A DNA stretch of 10,704 nt from SCQX01 sp035720945 (GCA_035720945.1 DASTNK010000088.1:1-10704); one strand, 5' to 3'. Positions 1 to 6,832 are shown, counted from the first letter of the stretch. The notes: generated by a model from the sequence alone, not told the origin. Translations and numbers: made by a program.

Positions 1-254
1 TACGGGCATTCAACCCCGTGCCGGGTGCCACCATGACGCTGCCGGGCCTGGCCGACCCAGTGAAGGTCTGGATGGCGCAGGCGCTGGATGGCCCGGCCCG
101 GCAAGCCCCCGGCGGCATTGAGTCAGTGTCGGCCCAGGGCGTCGATGTGGCGACGGCCGATGGCGTGCTGCGTCTGCTGGAGCTGCAGAAGGCGGGGGGG
201 CGGCGCCAGCCTGTCGCTGCCTTCGTTCAGGGTTGGCAGACACAGGCGGATTAG
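1..254 (+). CDS. fmt: Methionyl-tRNA formyltransferase, C-terminal part (5' end outside window)
   Basis: Fmt transfers a formyl group from 10-formyl-tetrahydrofolate to methionyl-initiator tRNA in the cytoplasm. Only the last 84 codons are here. The reading frame is open from base 3 and begins with the Fmt-typical R-A-F-N-P-x-P-G-A segment. It ends with a G-V-L-R-L-L-E-L-Q block followed by G-G-R-R-Q-P and A-F-V-Q-G-W, which I recognise as the end of the Fmt C-terminal beta-barrel domain that grips the tRNA. The catalytic N-terminal domain lies upstream of the window. The ATG at 32 and GTG at 18 are internal codons, not starts. The gene converges on rimO and its TAG stop sits inside a potential stem. 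Identity rests on motif recall, but the C-terminal signature is characteristic. Confidence 0.9.
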   Translation, partial: RAFNPVPGATMTLPGLADPVKVWMAQALDGPARQAPGGIESVSAQGVDVATADGVLRLLELQKAGGRRQPVAAFVQGWQTQAD

Positions 255-301
255 TCAGCCTGGGGCCCGTGCTCGTCTGGCCTGACTAAGAAGCCAGGCC
301 A
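251..301. terminator. Two mutually exclusive hairpins between convergent fmt and rimO
   Basis: Stem A pairs 251-258 (ttagtcag) perfectly with 282-289 (ctgactaa). Two further C-G pairs (259-260 with 279-280) extend it around a bulged base 281, and it includes the fmt TAG stop. Stem B pairs 278-284 (tggcctg) perfectly with 295-301 (caggcca) around a 10-base loop. The stems share bases 278-289, so both cannot form at once. Position between convergent genes suggests a transcription end for fmt, perhaps for both strands. There is no T-run after either hairpin on either strand, so a classic intrinsic terminator is not shown. Confidence 0.4.
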
Positions 302-358
302 AAGGTACTGTGCCCGCAGAACTTAAACGACGAATGCGGCCACTTCAACCAAAACGCC

Positions 359-1675
359 CTACACCACCTCGGCGTAAAGGTCGTATTCGTCCGATTCCGT
401 CACACGCGCCCGGATCATCTGGCCCGGTTGCAGCGGGCGTTCGCTGCTGACGAACACATTCCCATCGATTTCGGGCGCGTCGCCGCTGGAGCGGCCCACG
501 ATCTGGTCGTCACCGACCTCGTCGATCAACACGTCGATTTCCGTCCCCACTTTGCGCGCCAGCCGTTCGACGGAGATGGCCTGCTGGTGCGCCATGAAGC
601 GTTCCCAGCGGTCCTGCTTGATATCGTCGGGCACCTGGTCGGGCAGTTCGTTGGCGCGCGCGCCCTGTACCGGCGAATACTGGAAACAGCCGACGCGATC
701 GAGCTGGGCCTCGGACATCCAGTCCAGCAAGTACTGGAAATCGTCTTCGGTTTCCCCCGGGAACCCCACGATGAAGGTCGAGCGCAGGGTCAGGTCGGGG
801 CAGGTTTCGCGCCAGGTCTTGATGCGCGCCAGCGTGCGGTCTTCAAAGGCCGGACGCTTCATGGCCTTGAGGATGCGCGGGCTGGCATGCTGGAACGGAA
901 TGTCCAGGTAGGGAAGCAGGCGGCCGTCGGCCATCAGCGGGATGACCTCGTCCACGTGGGGGTACGGGTACACGTAGTGCAGGCGCACCCAGACGCCGAA
1001 CGCGGACAGCGCCTCGCACAGTTGCGTCATGTGGGTTTTGATGGGGCGTCCGTCCCAGAAACCTGTGCGGAATTTGACATCCACGCCGTAGGCGCTGGTG
1101 TCCTGCGAGATCACCAATAGTTCTTTGACACCCGCGTCGACCAGGCGGCGGGCCTCGCCCATGACGTCGCCAATGGGGCGGCTGACCAGATTGCCTCGCA
1201 TCGATGGAATGATGCAGAAGCTGCAGCGATGGTTGCAGCCTTCGGAGATCTTGAGGTAGGCGTAGTGGCGCGGGGTCAGCTTGACGCCTTGTGGCGGCAC
1301 CAGGTCCACATAAGGATCGTGTTGGAGATTGGGCGGCGCGGCGTCATGCACCGCACGCACGACCTGTTCATACTGTTGTGGGCCGGTCACGGCCAGGACG
1401 GACGGGTGGACCTGGCGGATGGCCGATTCGTCCACGCCCATGCAGCCCGTGACGATGACCCGGCCGTTTTCGGCCAACGCCTCGCCGATCGCGTCCAGGG
1501 ATTCCGCCTTGGCGCTGTCGATGAACCCGCAGGTATTGACGACTACGACATCGGCGTTATCGTAGTCGGGGGTGATGGCGTAGCCTTCGGTGCGCAACTG
1601 GGTGAGGATGCGCTCGGAGTCGACCAACGCCTTGGGGCAACCCAGGCTGACGAAACCGACTTTGGGGGAATTCAT
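359..1675 (-). CDS. rimO: Ribosomal protein S12 methylthiotransferase RimO
   Basis: RimO is a radical-SAM enzyme that adds a methylthio group to a conserved aspartate of ribosomal protein S12. The product has 438 residues, close to E. coli RimO. The N-terminal methylthiotransferase domain carries three cysteines for the auxiliary Fe-S cluster: C13 (in S-L-G-C-P-K), C49 (N-T-C-G-F) and C78 (T-G-C-M-G). The radical-SAM motif C-N-H-R-C-S-F-C lies at 147-154 (C147, C151, C154). The final 65 or so residues look like a TRAM RNA/protein-binding domain. RimO rather than MiaB is favoured by S-L-G-C-P-K-A-L-V-D-S-E at the start. The frame stays open upstream to 1867, but the ATG at 1675 has AGAGGT seven bases before it and begins exactly where the family begins. 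The gene is divergent from rsmB and convergent with fmt. Confidence 0.96.
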   Translation of the reverse strand: MNSPKVGFVSLGCPKALVDSERILTQLRTEGYAITPDYDNADVVVVNTCGFIDSAKAESLDAIGEALAENGRVIVTGCMGVDESAIRQVHPSVLAVTGPQQYEQVVRAVHDAAPPNLQHDPYVDLVPPQGVKLTPRHYAYLKISEGCNHRCSFCIIPSMRGNLVSRPIGDVMGEARRLVDAGVKELLVISQDTSAYGVDVKFRTGFWDGRPIKTHMTQLCEALSAFGVWVRLHYVYPYPHVDEVIPLMADGRLLPYLDIPFQHASPRILKAMKRPAFEDRTLARIKTWRETCPDLTLRSTFIVGFPGETEDDFQYLLDWMSEAQLDRVGCFQYSPVQGARANELPDQVPDDIKQDRWERFMAHQQAISVERLARKVGTEIDVLIDEVGDDQIVGRSSGDAPEIDGNVFVSSERPLQPGQMIRARVTESDEYDLYAEVV

Positions 1676-1682
1676 GGAAAAG

Positions 1683-1688
1683 ACCTCT
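1683..1688 (-). promoter_or_regulatory. Ribosome binding site that fixes the rimO start
   Basis: On the minus strand AGAGGT lies seven bases before the ATG ending at 1675. This supports that start over the 64-codon upstream extension, which would overlap the beginning of rsmB and has no family resemblance. Confidence 0.75.
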
Positions 1689-1732
1689 GGTAGTCTTGTG
1701 GTTGGGTGAAGAGAAACGGATTGTGACGACGA

Positions 1733-1750
1733 GGGTGGTTCGGTCCACCC
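1733..1750 (-). other. Hairpin in the rimO leader
   Basis: Bases 1733-1738 (gggtgg) pair perfectly with 1745-1750 (ccaccc) around a six-base loop. On the minus strand this would fall about 58 bases upstream of the rimO ATG, inside the probable 5' leader. The adjoining palindrome cccatggg (1748-1755) offers a competing fold. There is no T-run, and I recognise no known riboswitch or leader-peptide pattern. The structure is seen; a regulatory role is only inferred. Confidence 0.3.
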
Positions 1751-1820
1751 ATGGGGGTTACCCGATGATTTGATGATAAAGTCGCATTCAAAATCATGAT
1801 TCCAGCAGGCCAGACACCTC

Positions 1821-3182
1821 GTGCCCGATAATTCCTCTCCGCCGCCCCGCCCGCCTTTGTCCGACATTTTGCTGGACAGCGCGCAGTGCGTGCGGGCGGT
1901 GTCGTCGGGCCGGTCGTTGTCCGACGCGCTGGCCGAGGTGGCGCGGGAATCGCGCCCGGCGGTCCAGGCAGTGGCGTTTCACGTCATGCGGCGCCTGGGG
2001 CTGGCACGAGCGGTTCGCGGCATTCTGGTGCGCCGCACGCCGCCCGATGCCCTAGCCGATGCCTTGCTGCTGGTAGCGCTTGCCGTGTTGGACACGGCAC
2101 TCGACCACGCCCAGCCCGACCCGGATGCCATCCCTGCGCGGCGCGATCTGCCTGTGTACGCCGTACACACCGTGGTGGACCAGGCGGTGAGGGCGGCAAC
2201 GGCGCATCGGGCCACGCGGCCCTACAAAGCACTGGTCAACGCCTCGTTGCGCCGATTCGCGCGTGAGCAACGTTCTATTTTAGCCCAGGCTGCGCAAAGT
2301 GACGAAGCCCGGTGGAATTACCCGGAATGGTGGCTGCGTCTGGTGCGCGAGGCCTATCCGGACAACTGGCGGGCGCTTCTCGAAGCGGGGGATCGCCCGG
2401 GTCCCATGACCTTGCGTGTCAACACCCGCCGCTCCTCTGTGGGTGATTTGTTGCCGCGTTTGCGTGATGCTGGCCTCGAGGCGCGGGCGTTGGATGGGCG
2501 GGCGGTCACGCTCGACACGGCGCGGCCGGTGCGGGCCGTGCCGGGGTTCGACGAGGGATGGTGGTCTGTGCAGGACATCTCCGCGCAACGGGCCGCCGCA
2601 TTGCTGGCCCCCGTGGCGGGCGAGCGTGTGCTCGACGCCTGCGCGGCGCCTGGGGGCAAGACCGCGCATCTGCTCGAACTGGCCGACGTGCGGCTACTGG
2701 CGCTGGATGACGATGCCACCCGCTTGGCCCGGATCCGCGAGAATCTCGATCGTCTGGGGTTGATGTCCGATGCGGTCTCGCTGCGCTGCGCCGACGCCGC
2801 CGACGTCGATGCGTGGTGGGACGGAACACCGTTCGACGCGGTGCTGGCCGACGTGCCTTGCACGGCTTCCGGCATCGTGCGCCGTCATCCGGACATCCGC
2901 TGGCTCAGGCAGAGCCAGGATGTCGTGGCGACGGCTCGTTTGCAGGAACGCATTGTCGACGCGCTGTGGCGCGTGGTCGGGCCGGGTGGGCGCCTGGTGT
3001 ACGCGACGTGTTCGGTGTTCCCCCAAGAGGGGGTGCGTCAGGCCGCCCGGTTTCGGAAACGCCACCCTGACGCCACCAGCCTTCCAGCGCCCGGGCAGTT
3101 GCTGCCCATCGGTTCGCCGGACGTCGGCGACGGGTTTTTCTACGCCGCATTTGCAAAGCGGACGCCGGACGGTCAAAAATAG
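1821..3182 (+). CDS. rsmB: 16S rRNA (cytosine-967 C5)-methyltransferase RsmB
   Basis: RsmB (Sun/Fmu) methylates C5 of cytosine 967 of 16S rRNA using S-adenosylmethionine. The 453-residue product has a NusB-like helical RNA-binding domain (roughly 10-150), then the Rossmann methyltransferase domain. Visible motifs are V-Q-D-I-S-A-Q, the SAM-binding loop D-A-C-A-A-P-G-G-K at 272-280, D-V-P-C at 344-347 (C347, the release cysteine) and Y-A-T-C at 394-397 (C397, the nucleophile). It ends with G-D-G-F-F-Y-A-A-F-A-K, as in the family. The start is a GTG at 1821 with no convincing Shine-Dalgarno sequence; I chose it because the N-terminal helix begins soon after. It is the first gene of the rsmB-DUF4390-ntrY-ntrX run, with 35 bases to the next start. 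Confidence 0.94.
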   Translation: MPDNSSPPPRPPLSDILLDSAQCVRAVSSGRSLSDALAEVARESRPAVQAVAFHVMRRLGLARAVRGILVRRTPPDALADALLLVALAVLDTALDHAQPDPDAIPARRDLPVYAVHTVVDQAVRAATAHRATRPYKALVNASLRRFAREQRSILAQAAQSDEARWNYPEWWLRLVREAYPDNWRALLEAGDRPGPMTLRVNTRRSSVGDLLPRLRDAGLEARALDGRAVTLDTARPVRAVPGFDEGWWSVQDISAQRAAALLAPVAGERVLDACAAPGGKTAHLLELADVRLLALDDDATRLARIRENLDRLGLMSDAVSLRCADAADVDAWWDGTPFDAVLADVPCTASGIVRRHPDIRWLRQSQDVVATARLQERIVDALWRVVGPGGRLVYATCSVFPQEGVRQAARFRKRHPDATSLPAPGQLLPIGSPDVGDGFFYAAFAKRTPDGQK

Positions 3183-3217
3183 GGCTCGAGAAGAGTACGA
3201 GGGAGTGCGGCATTGCA

Positions 3218-3802
3218 ATGATTTTCCGATTGATGTGTGCTTTCTCGATCTGTCTGCTGCTTGCCGGGCCGACGCCTCCCGTGTCAGCCAACGGCGCGGT
3301 CAATCAGGTCGTGCGTGTCGACCCAGTCGTCCGCCAGGGCAAACTGTACGTCGATGCCGATGTCGACCTGACCGTCAACCACGAACTGCGCAACGTGGCG
3401 GAGAAAGGCGTCCCGGTGTATTTCACCGCCGATCTCAGTATCGTGGCTGAACGCTGGTGGTGGTTCGACAAAACCGTGGTCGACAAACAGCGGACGTGGC
3501 GCATCGTCTATAACGCCCTGACACGCCAGTGGCGCGTCGGCACCAGCGATCTCACCATGCCGGAACCCAGTTTCGACGATGCCATGGCCTTGGTTCGCCA
3601 CATCCGCGACTGGGCCGTGGCCAACACGTCCGAGCTTGAGCCCGGCAAGAAATACAAAGGCCGCATACGGGTGCGGCTCGATACCTCACTCCTGGCGCGG
3701 CCGTTTCAGATCGACGCCTTCAACAGTAGCGCCTGGTCCCTGTCGACCCCATGGAAAGATTTCACATTTTCAGTCACCACCGGCACAGCCGATCCATCCT
3801 GA
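3218..3802 (+). CDS. Exported DUF4390 protein, function unknown
   Basis: The 194-residue product begins with a short basic N-terminus, a hydrophobic stretch (about 7-16) and a likely signal peptidase site after the V-S-A at about 22-24, so it is probably exported to the periplasm. The mature part resembles DUF4390: a beta-rich start (Q-V-V-R-V-D-P-V-V-R-Q-G-K-L-Y-V-D-A-D-V), V-Y-F-T-A-D-L, a W-W-W-F-D block, a W-R-I-V-Y-N-A-L-T-R-Q-W-R-V stretch and a C-terminal P-F-Q-I-D-A-F-N segment followed by W-S-L. No catalytic motif is evident. A GGGAG 12 bases before the ATG at 3218 is a loose ribosome site; the ATG at 3233 is the alternative start. The gene sits between rsmB and ntrY, and its last 52 bases overlap ntrY. 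Family membership is likely; the role, perhaps linked to NtrY signalling, is inferred from position. Confidence 0.82.
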   Translation: MIFRLMCAFSICLLLAGPTPPVSANGAVNQVVRVDPVVRQGKLYVDADVDLTVNHELRNVAEKGVPVYFTADLSIVAERWWWFDKTVVDKQRTWRIVYNALTRQWRVGTSDLTMPEPSFDDAMALVRHIRDWAVANTSELEPGKKYKGRIRVRLDTSLLARPFQIDAFNSSAWSLSTPWKDFTFSVTTGTADPS

Positions 3803-6135
3803 GGTGGGGCCTGCGCCTGCTGCTGGCCATCGCGGTGGTCAGTGCTCTGGCGTTGCTGGCGCTGCTGGTGTGGTCGACGGGGAACGCCTCGCGCTACGCA
3901 CAGCAGTACGACACGTTGCTGATGCTCAACGGTGTGCTGGCGGTGGCGTTGATTCTTTGGGTGGTCGTGCTGGCGGGACGCCTGATGCGGCAAATACGGC
4001 GGCGTCAGTTCGGGGCGCGCATCACCGCGCGGTTCGCGCTGTCGTTCGCCCTGATTGGTGTGCTGCCTGGCGCGCTCATTTACGTTCTATCCGTGCAGTT
4101 CATGTCGCGCTCGATCGAATCCTGGTTCAACGTCAGGGTCGACACCGCGCTGGAGGCGGGGCTCAATCTCGGGCGCGCCGCGCTTGACTCCCAGATTGCC
4201 GACCTGACCTCGCGGGCGCGGGCGATCGCGGCGAGCCTGGAAACCACCGACGATGCGGACAAGGCCATCGCGATTACCCGCTTGCGCGAGGCCAATGGCA
4301 TCGCCGAAGCCATGGTGTTCACCGGCAACGGGCGCTTGATCGCGTTTTCGTCGTCCGTCTACGGCCAGTTGCTGCCAGCGCTGCCACCATCCAATGTGAT
4401 GAACCAGTTGCGTGTTTCGAACGGGTATTCGGCGGCAGAAACGGATGAGCCGGGATTTTCCCAGTCGCAAAGCGGAGGCGGTACGGGCTTGCGCCTGCGC
4501 GTGATCATCCCCCTGAATTCGGCCAGTTCGTTCTCATCGTTGATGGGCGTATCGCCGGATCGACGATGGCTGCAGGTGATCCAGGCCGTGCCCGAGCGCA
4601 TCGCCCACAACGCCAATCTGGTCCAGAATGGGTTCCGCAACTATCAGGAGCTGGCGCTGTCGCGGCTAGGCCTGCGCAAGCTCTACGGCATCACACTGAC
4701 GCTCGCGCTCATTCTGGCGGTATTCGCCGCCATGGTGGTGGCCCTGGCGATATCGCGTCGCCTGGTGAGGCCGTTGCTGACACTGGCGGCGGGCACCCAG
4801 GCAGTGGGCGTGGGCGATTACCGGCCACTGCCCGAGCCGCCGGCCAAAGACGAGGTCGGGCAGTTGACGAGGTCTTTCAACGCCATGACCCGGCAACTGG
4901 ACGAGGCCCGCCAGATGGTCGAGAAAAACCGGCAGCAGCTTGAACGCTCGAATGTCTATCTGGAAACCGTGCTGAGCAATCTGTCCTCCGGCGTGCTGGT
5001 CTTCGACGAGATGTTCCGCGTGACCATGTTCAACGAAGGGGCGCAGTCCATTCTGCATCTGGATCTGCGTTCGGTGATCGGGCGCCCGCTGGAGACCATC
5101 GACGCCGCGTTGGAATGGGTTCGGCTGGTCCGCGCCGCGTTCGCCGAACATGCGGCGGTGGGATCCGAACGTCTCTACTGGCAGAAGCAATTCGAGCTTG
5201 AAATCGAACGGGCGGACGACAACGAAAAGAAGATGCATGCCATCACGCTCTTGGCGCGTGGCACGCATCTCAGCGTGGACGGGCGTGGCAACGGCTATCT
5301 GGTGGTGTTCGATGACATCAGCGAGGTCATTTCGGCCAATCGTGTCGTGGCCTGGGGCGAGGTGGCCCGGCGGCTGGCGCACGAGATCAAGAACCCGCTC
5401 ACTCCCATTCAGCTATCGGCCGAGAGGCTGGCCATGAAGCTCGATGGTCATCTGAACGATGCCGACGCCGCCATCCTGGCGCGCTCGACGAACACGATCG
5501 TCAATCAGGTCGCGTCGCTCAAGAAGATGGTGGACGATTTTCGCGAGTATGCCCGCACGCCCCCCGCGCAGATGGAACGCATCGACATCAATGCGCTGAT
5601 CGCCGAGGTTCTGACGCTGTATGGCTGGGACCCGGCGGGTGGCGCCGTGCGCGATGACGGGCAAAGTGTCAAAATAGAGGCTGAGTTTGATCAGGAGGTG
5701 CCGGCGATCGAGGGCGATCCCACCCAGTTGCGGCAATTGACGCACAACCTCCTGGCCAACGCCCGCGACTCGGCCGTTCAGGCCCGCACTCTGGCTGGCG
5801 CCAGAATATACGTACAGACGCGGCTCATGCATTCCGGCACCAACAGCGGCGGGGATCTGCCCGCTGTCCGACTGACGGTTTCCGACAATGGCGCGGGGTT
5901 CGCGTCCCAGGTGCTGTCACGTGTGTTCGAGCCCTATGTCACGACCAAGGTGACGGGAACGGGCCTGGGGTTGGCCATTGTGAAGAAGATCGTCGAAGAG
6001 CACGGTGGCCGCGTCGACATCTCGAATCGGAAGGAAGGCGGGGCGCGGGTTTCGATACTGTTGACGCGCCTTGCGCACCAGCAGTCTGCTATGGACGAAG
6101 AGGCGCAGGCGAACGATAATGCGCAAAAAAGGTAG
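3751..6135 (+). CDS. ntrY: NtrY-like membrane sensor histidine kinase
   Basis: This 794-residue inner-membrane kinase has the NtrY layout. Three hydrophobic segments lie near 21-41, 56-76 and 95-114. A periplasmic sensor region of about 190 residues follows, then a fourth membrane segment near 313-334, a HAMP linker (about 335-388), a PAS-like domain (about 400-510) and the kinase core. The phosphoacceptor is H544 in R-L-A-H-E-I-K-N-P-L-T-P. ATP-binding motifs are N670 (N-box), D712-N-G-A-G-F (G1) and G736-T-G-L-G-L (G2). It autophosphorylates and should phosphorylate the adjacent NtrX-like regulator. The ATG at 3751 lies inside the DUF4390 gene. An in-frame TAG at 3727 and the lack of another standard start before membrane segment 1 make it the only sensible start, yet no Shine-Dalgarno is visible, which suggests translational coupling. 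The signal sensed (nitrogen or redox in relatives) cannot be read from the sequence. Confidence 0.93.
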   Translation: MERFHIFSHHRHSRSILRWGLRLLLAIAVVSALALLALLVWSTGNASRYAQQYDTLLMLNGVLAVALILWVVVLAGRLMRQIRRRQFGARITARFALSFALIGVLPGALIYVLSVQFMSRSIESWFNVRVDTALEAGLNLGRAALDSQIADLTSRARAIAASLETTDDADKAIAITRLREANGIAEAMVFTGNGRLIAFSSSVYGQLLPALPPSNVMNQLRVSNGYSAAETDEPGFSQSQSGGGTGLRLRVIIPLNSASSFSSLMGVSPDRRWLQVIQAVPERIAHNANLVQNGFRNYQELALSRLGLRKLYGITLTLALILAVFAAMVVALAISRRLVRPLLTLAAGTQAVGVGDYRPLPEPPAKDEVGQLTRSFNAMTRQLDEARQMVEKNRQQLERSNVYLETVLSNLSSGVLVFDEMFRVTMFNEGAQSILHLDLRSVIGRPLETIDAALEWVRLVRAAFAEHAAVGSERLYWQKQFELEIERADDNEKKMHAITLLARGTHLSVDGRGNGYLVVFDDISEVISANRVVAWGEVARRLAHEIKNPLTPIQLSAERLAMKLDGHLNDADAAILARSTNTIVNQVASLKKMVDDFREYARTPPAQMERIDINALIAEVLTLYGWDPAGGAVRDDGQSVKIEAEFDQEVPAIEGDPTQLRQLTHNLLANARDSAVQARTLAGARIYVQTRLMHSGTNSGGDLPAVRLTVSDNGAGFASQVLSRVFEPYVTTKVTGTGLGLAIVKKIVEEHGGRVDISNRKEGGARVSILLTRLAHQQSAMDEEAQANDNAQKR

Positions 6136-6145
6136 GTGACGCTTT

Positions 6146-6832
6146 ATGGCCAGAATTCTGGTTGTTGACGACGAAGTGGGCATTCGCGAACTGCTCTCGG
6201 AGATTCTCTACGATGAAGGGCATACTGTCGAGCTCGCGGAAAACGCCGGGCAAGCCCGTGCGTCGCGCCTGCGTGTTCGCCCCGATCTGGTTCTGCTCGA
6301 CATCTGGATGCCGGATACCGACGGGGTCAGTCTGCTCAAGGAATGGAGCTCCCAGGGGCTGCTCGACATGCCGGTCATCATGATGAGCGGCCACGCCACA
6401 GTCGACACCGCTGTCGAGGCCACACGCATTGGCGCGGTGGATTTTCTTGAAAAGCCCATCACCTTGCAGAAGCTGCTCAAGACGGTCGCGGCGGGCCTGG
6501 CCCGTCCGGTCGTCTCGCCCGCCTTGATGGCCGCAGCGCGCATGCCGGCCGGCATGCGCGCCGAACAAGACAAGCCCCTTACCACCGTGCCGATGCCGGA
6601 AATGGCCACCGCGCCAGAACCAGACAATTCGCTATTGGGCAGCATCGCGCTTGATCAGCCCTTGCGCGACGCGCGCGACGAATTCGAGCGCATCTACTTT
6701 GAATACCATCTTGGGCGCGAGAATCACAGCATGACGCGCGTGTCCGAAAAAACCGGACTCGAGCGCACCCACCTGTACCGCAAGCTCAAGCAACTGGGCA
6801 TTGACTCGTCGCGCAAGAAAAACAATTCCTGA
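6146..6832 (+). CDS. ntrX: NtrX-like response regulator lacking the AAA+ domain (receiver + Fis-type HTH)
   Basis: The 228-residue protein has a complete receiver domain (1-115): acidic pair D8/D9, phosphoacceptor D52 in L-L-D-I-W-M-P-D, switch S81 and lysine K103 in E-K-P. Residues 120-165 are a linker rich in Ala, Pro and Met. The C-terminus (about 172-220) is a Fis-type helix-turn-helix, with T-R-V-S-E-K-T-G-L-E-R-T-H-L-Y-R-K-L as the DNA-contacting part. Canonical NtrX has about 450 residues with a central sigma-54 AAA+ ATPase; no Walker A or GAFTGA motif is present here. The domains join in one open frame, so this looks like a stable short form rather than a pseudogene. An AGGTAGGTG ribosome site precedes the ATG, and the ntrY stop lies 10 bases upstream, so NtrY is the expected partner. 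Without AAA+ it probably cannot open sigma-54 promoters and may act as a simple DNA-binding activator or repressor. Confidence 0.9.
   Translation: MARILVVDDEVGIRELLSEILYDEGHTVELAENAGQARASRLRVRPDLVLLDIWMPDTDGVSLLKEWSSQGLLDMPVIMMSGHATVDTAVEATRIGAVDFLEKPITLQKLLKTVAAGLARPVVSPALMAAARMPAGMRAEQDKPLTTVPMPEMATAPEPDNSLLGSIALDQPLRDARDEFERIYFEYHLGRENHSMTRVSEKTGLERTHLYRKLKQLGIDSSRKKNNS
6536..6561. repeat. Perfect 26-base palindrome inside ntrX
   Basis: All 13 base pairs match around a centre in ggcc; the core at 6541-6556 reads catgccggccggcatg, and five alternating G/C bases extend it on each side. It is in frame with ntrX (codons 131-139, A-R-M-P-A-G-M-R-A) and falls in the linker that replaces the AAA+ domain. 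As RNA it could fold into an 11-base stem with a four-base loop. There is no T-run after it, so it is not an intrinsic terminator. Whether it acts at DNA or RNA level, or is a relic of a rearrangement, is unknown. Confidence 0.9.

Larger units (their letters stand above)
1676..1820. promoter_or_regulatory. Divergent rimO/rsmB promoter region
   Basis: This gap separates divergent starts and is visibly richer in A/T than its surroundings at 1765-1805. For rsmB (+), TTGATG at 1770-1775 and AATCAT at 1792-1797 give a weak sigma-70-like pair (four of six matches each, 16-base spacer). For rimO (-), TATCAT at 1778-1773 matches five of six bases of a -10 box, but no good -35 box stands at the right distance. 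A perfect 10-base palindrome AATCATGATT (1792-1801) overlaps the proposed rsmB -10 element and could be an operator. The divergent layout is solid; the individual boxes are weak. Confidence 0.4.

Noticed and set aside
428..1120. 230-codon open frame on the + strand opposite rimO
   Set aside because: It mirrors the codon structure of a clear rimO gene in G+C-rich DNA and shows no family motif or ribosome site; treated as a shadow.
1676..1867. 64-codon N-terminal extension of rimO
   Set aside because: It overlaps the start of rsmB, has no resemblance to the family, and the ATG at 1675 has a good ribosome site and the correct family N-terminus.
2694..3218. 174-codon open frame on the - strand opposite rsmB
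   Set aside because: Overlies the conserved catalytic part of rsmB and shows no recognisable domain.
4666..5382. 238-codon open frame on the - strand opposite ntrY
   Set aside because: Histidine- and glutamine-rich composition typical of an antisense shadow over a well-defined kinase gene.
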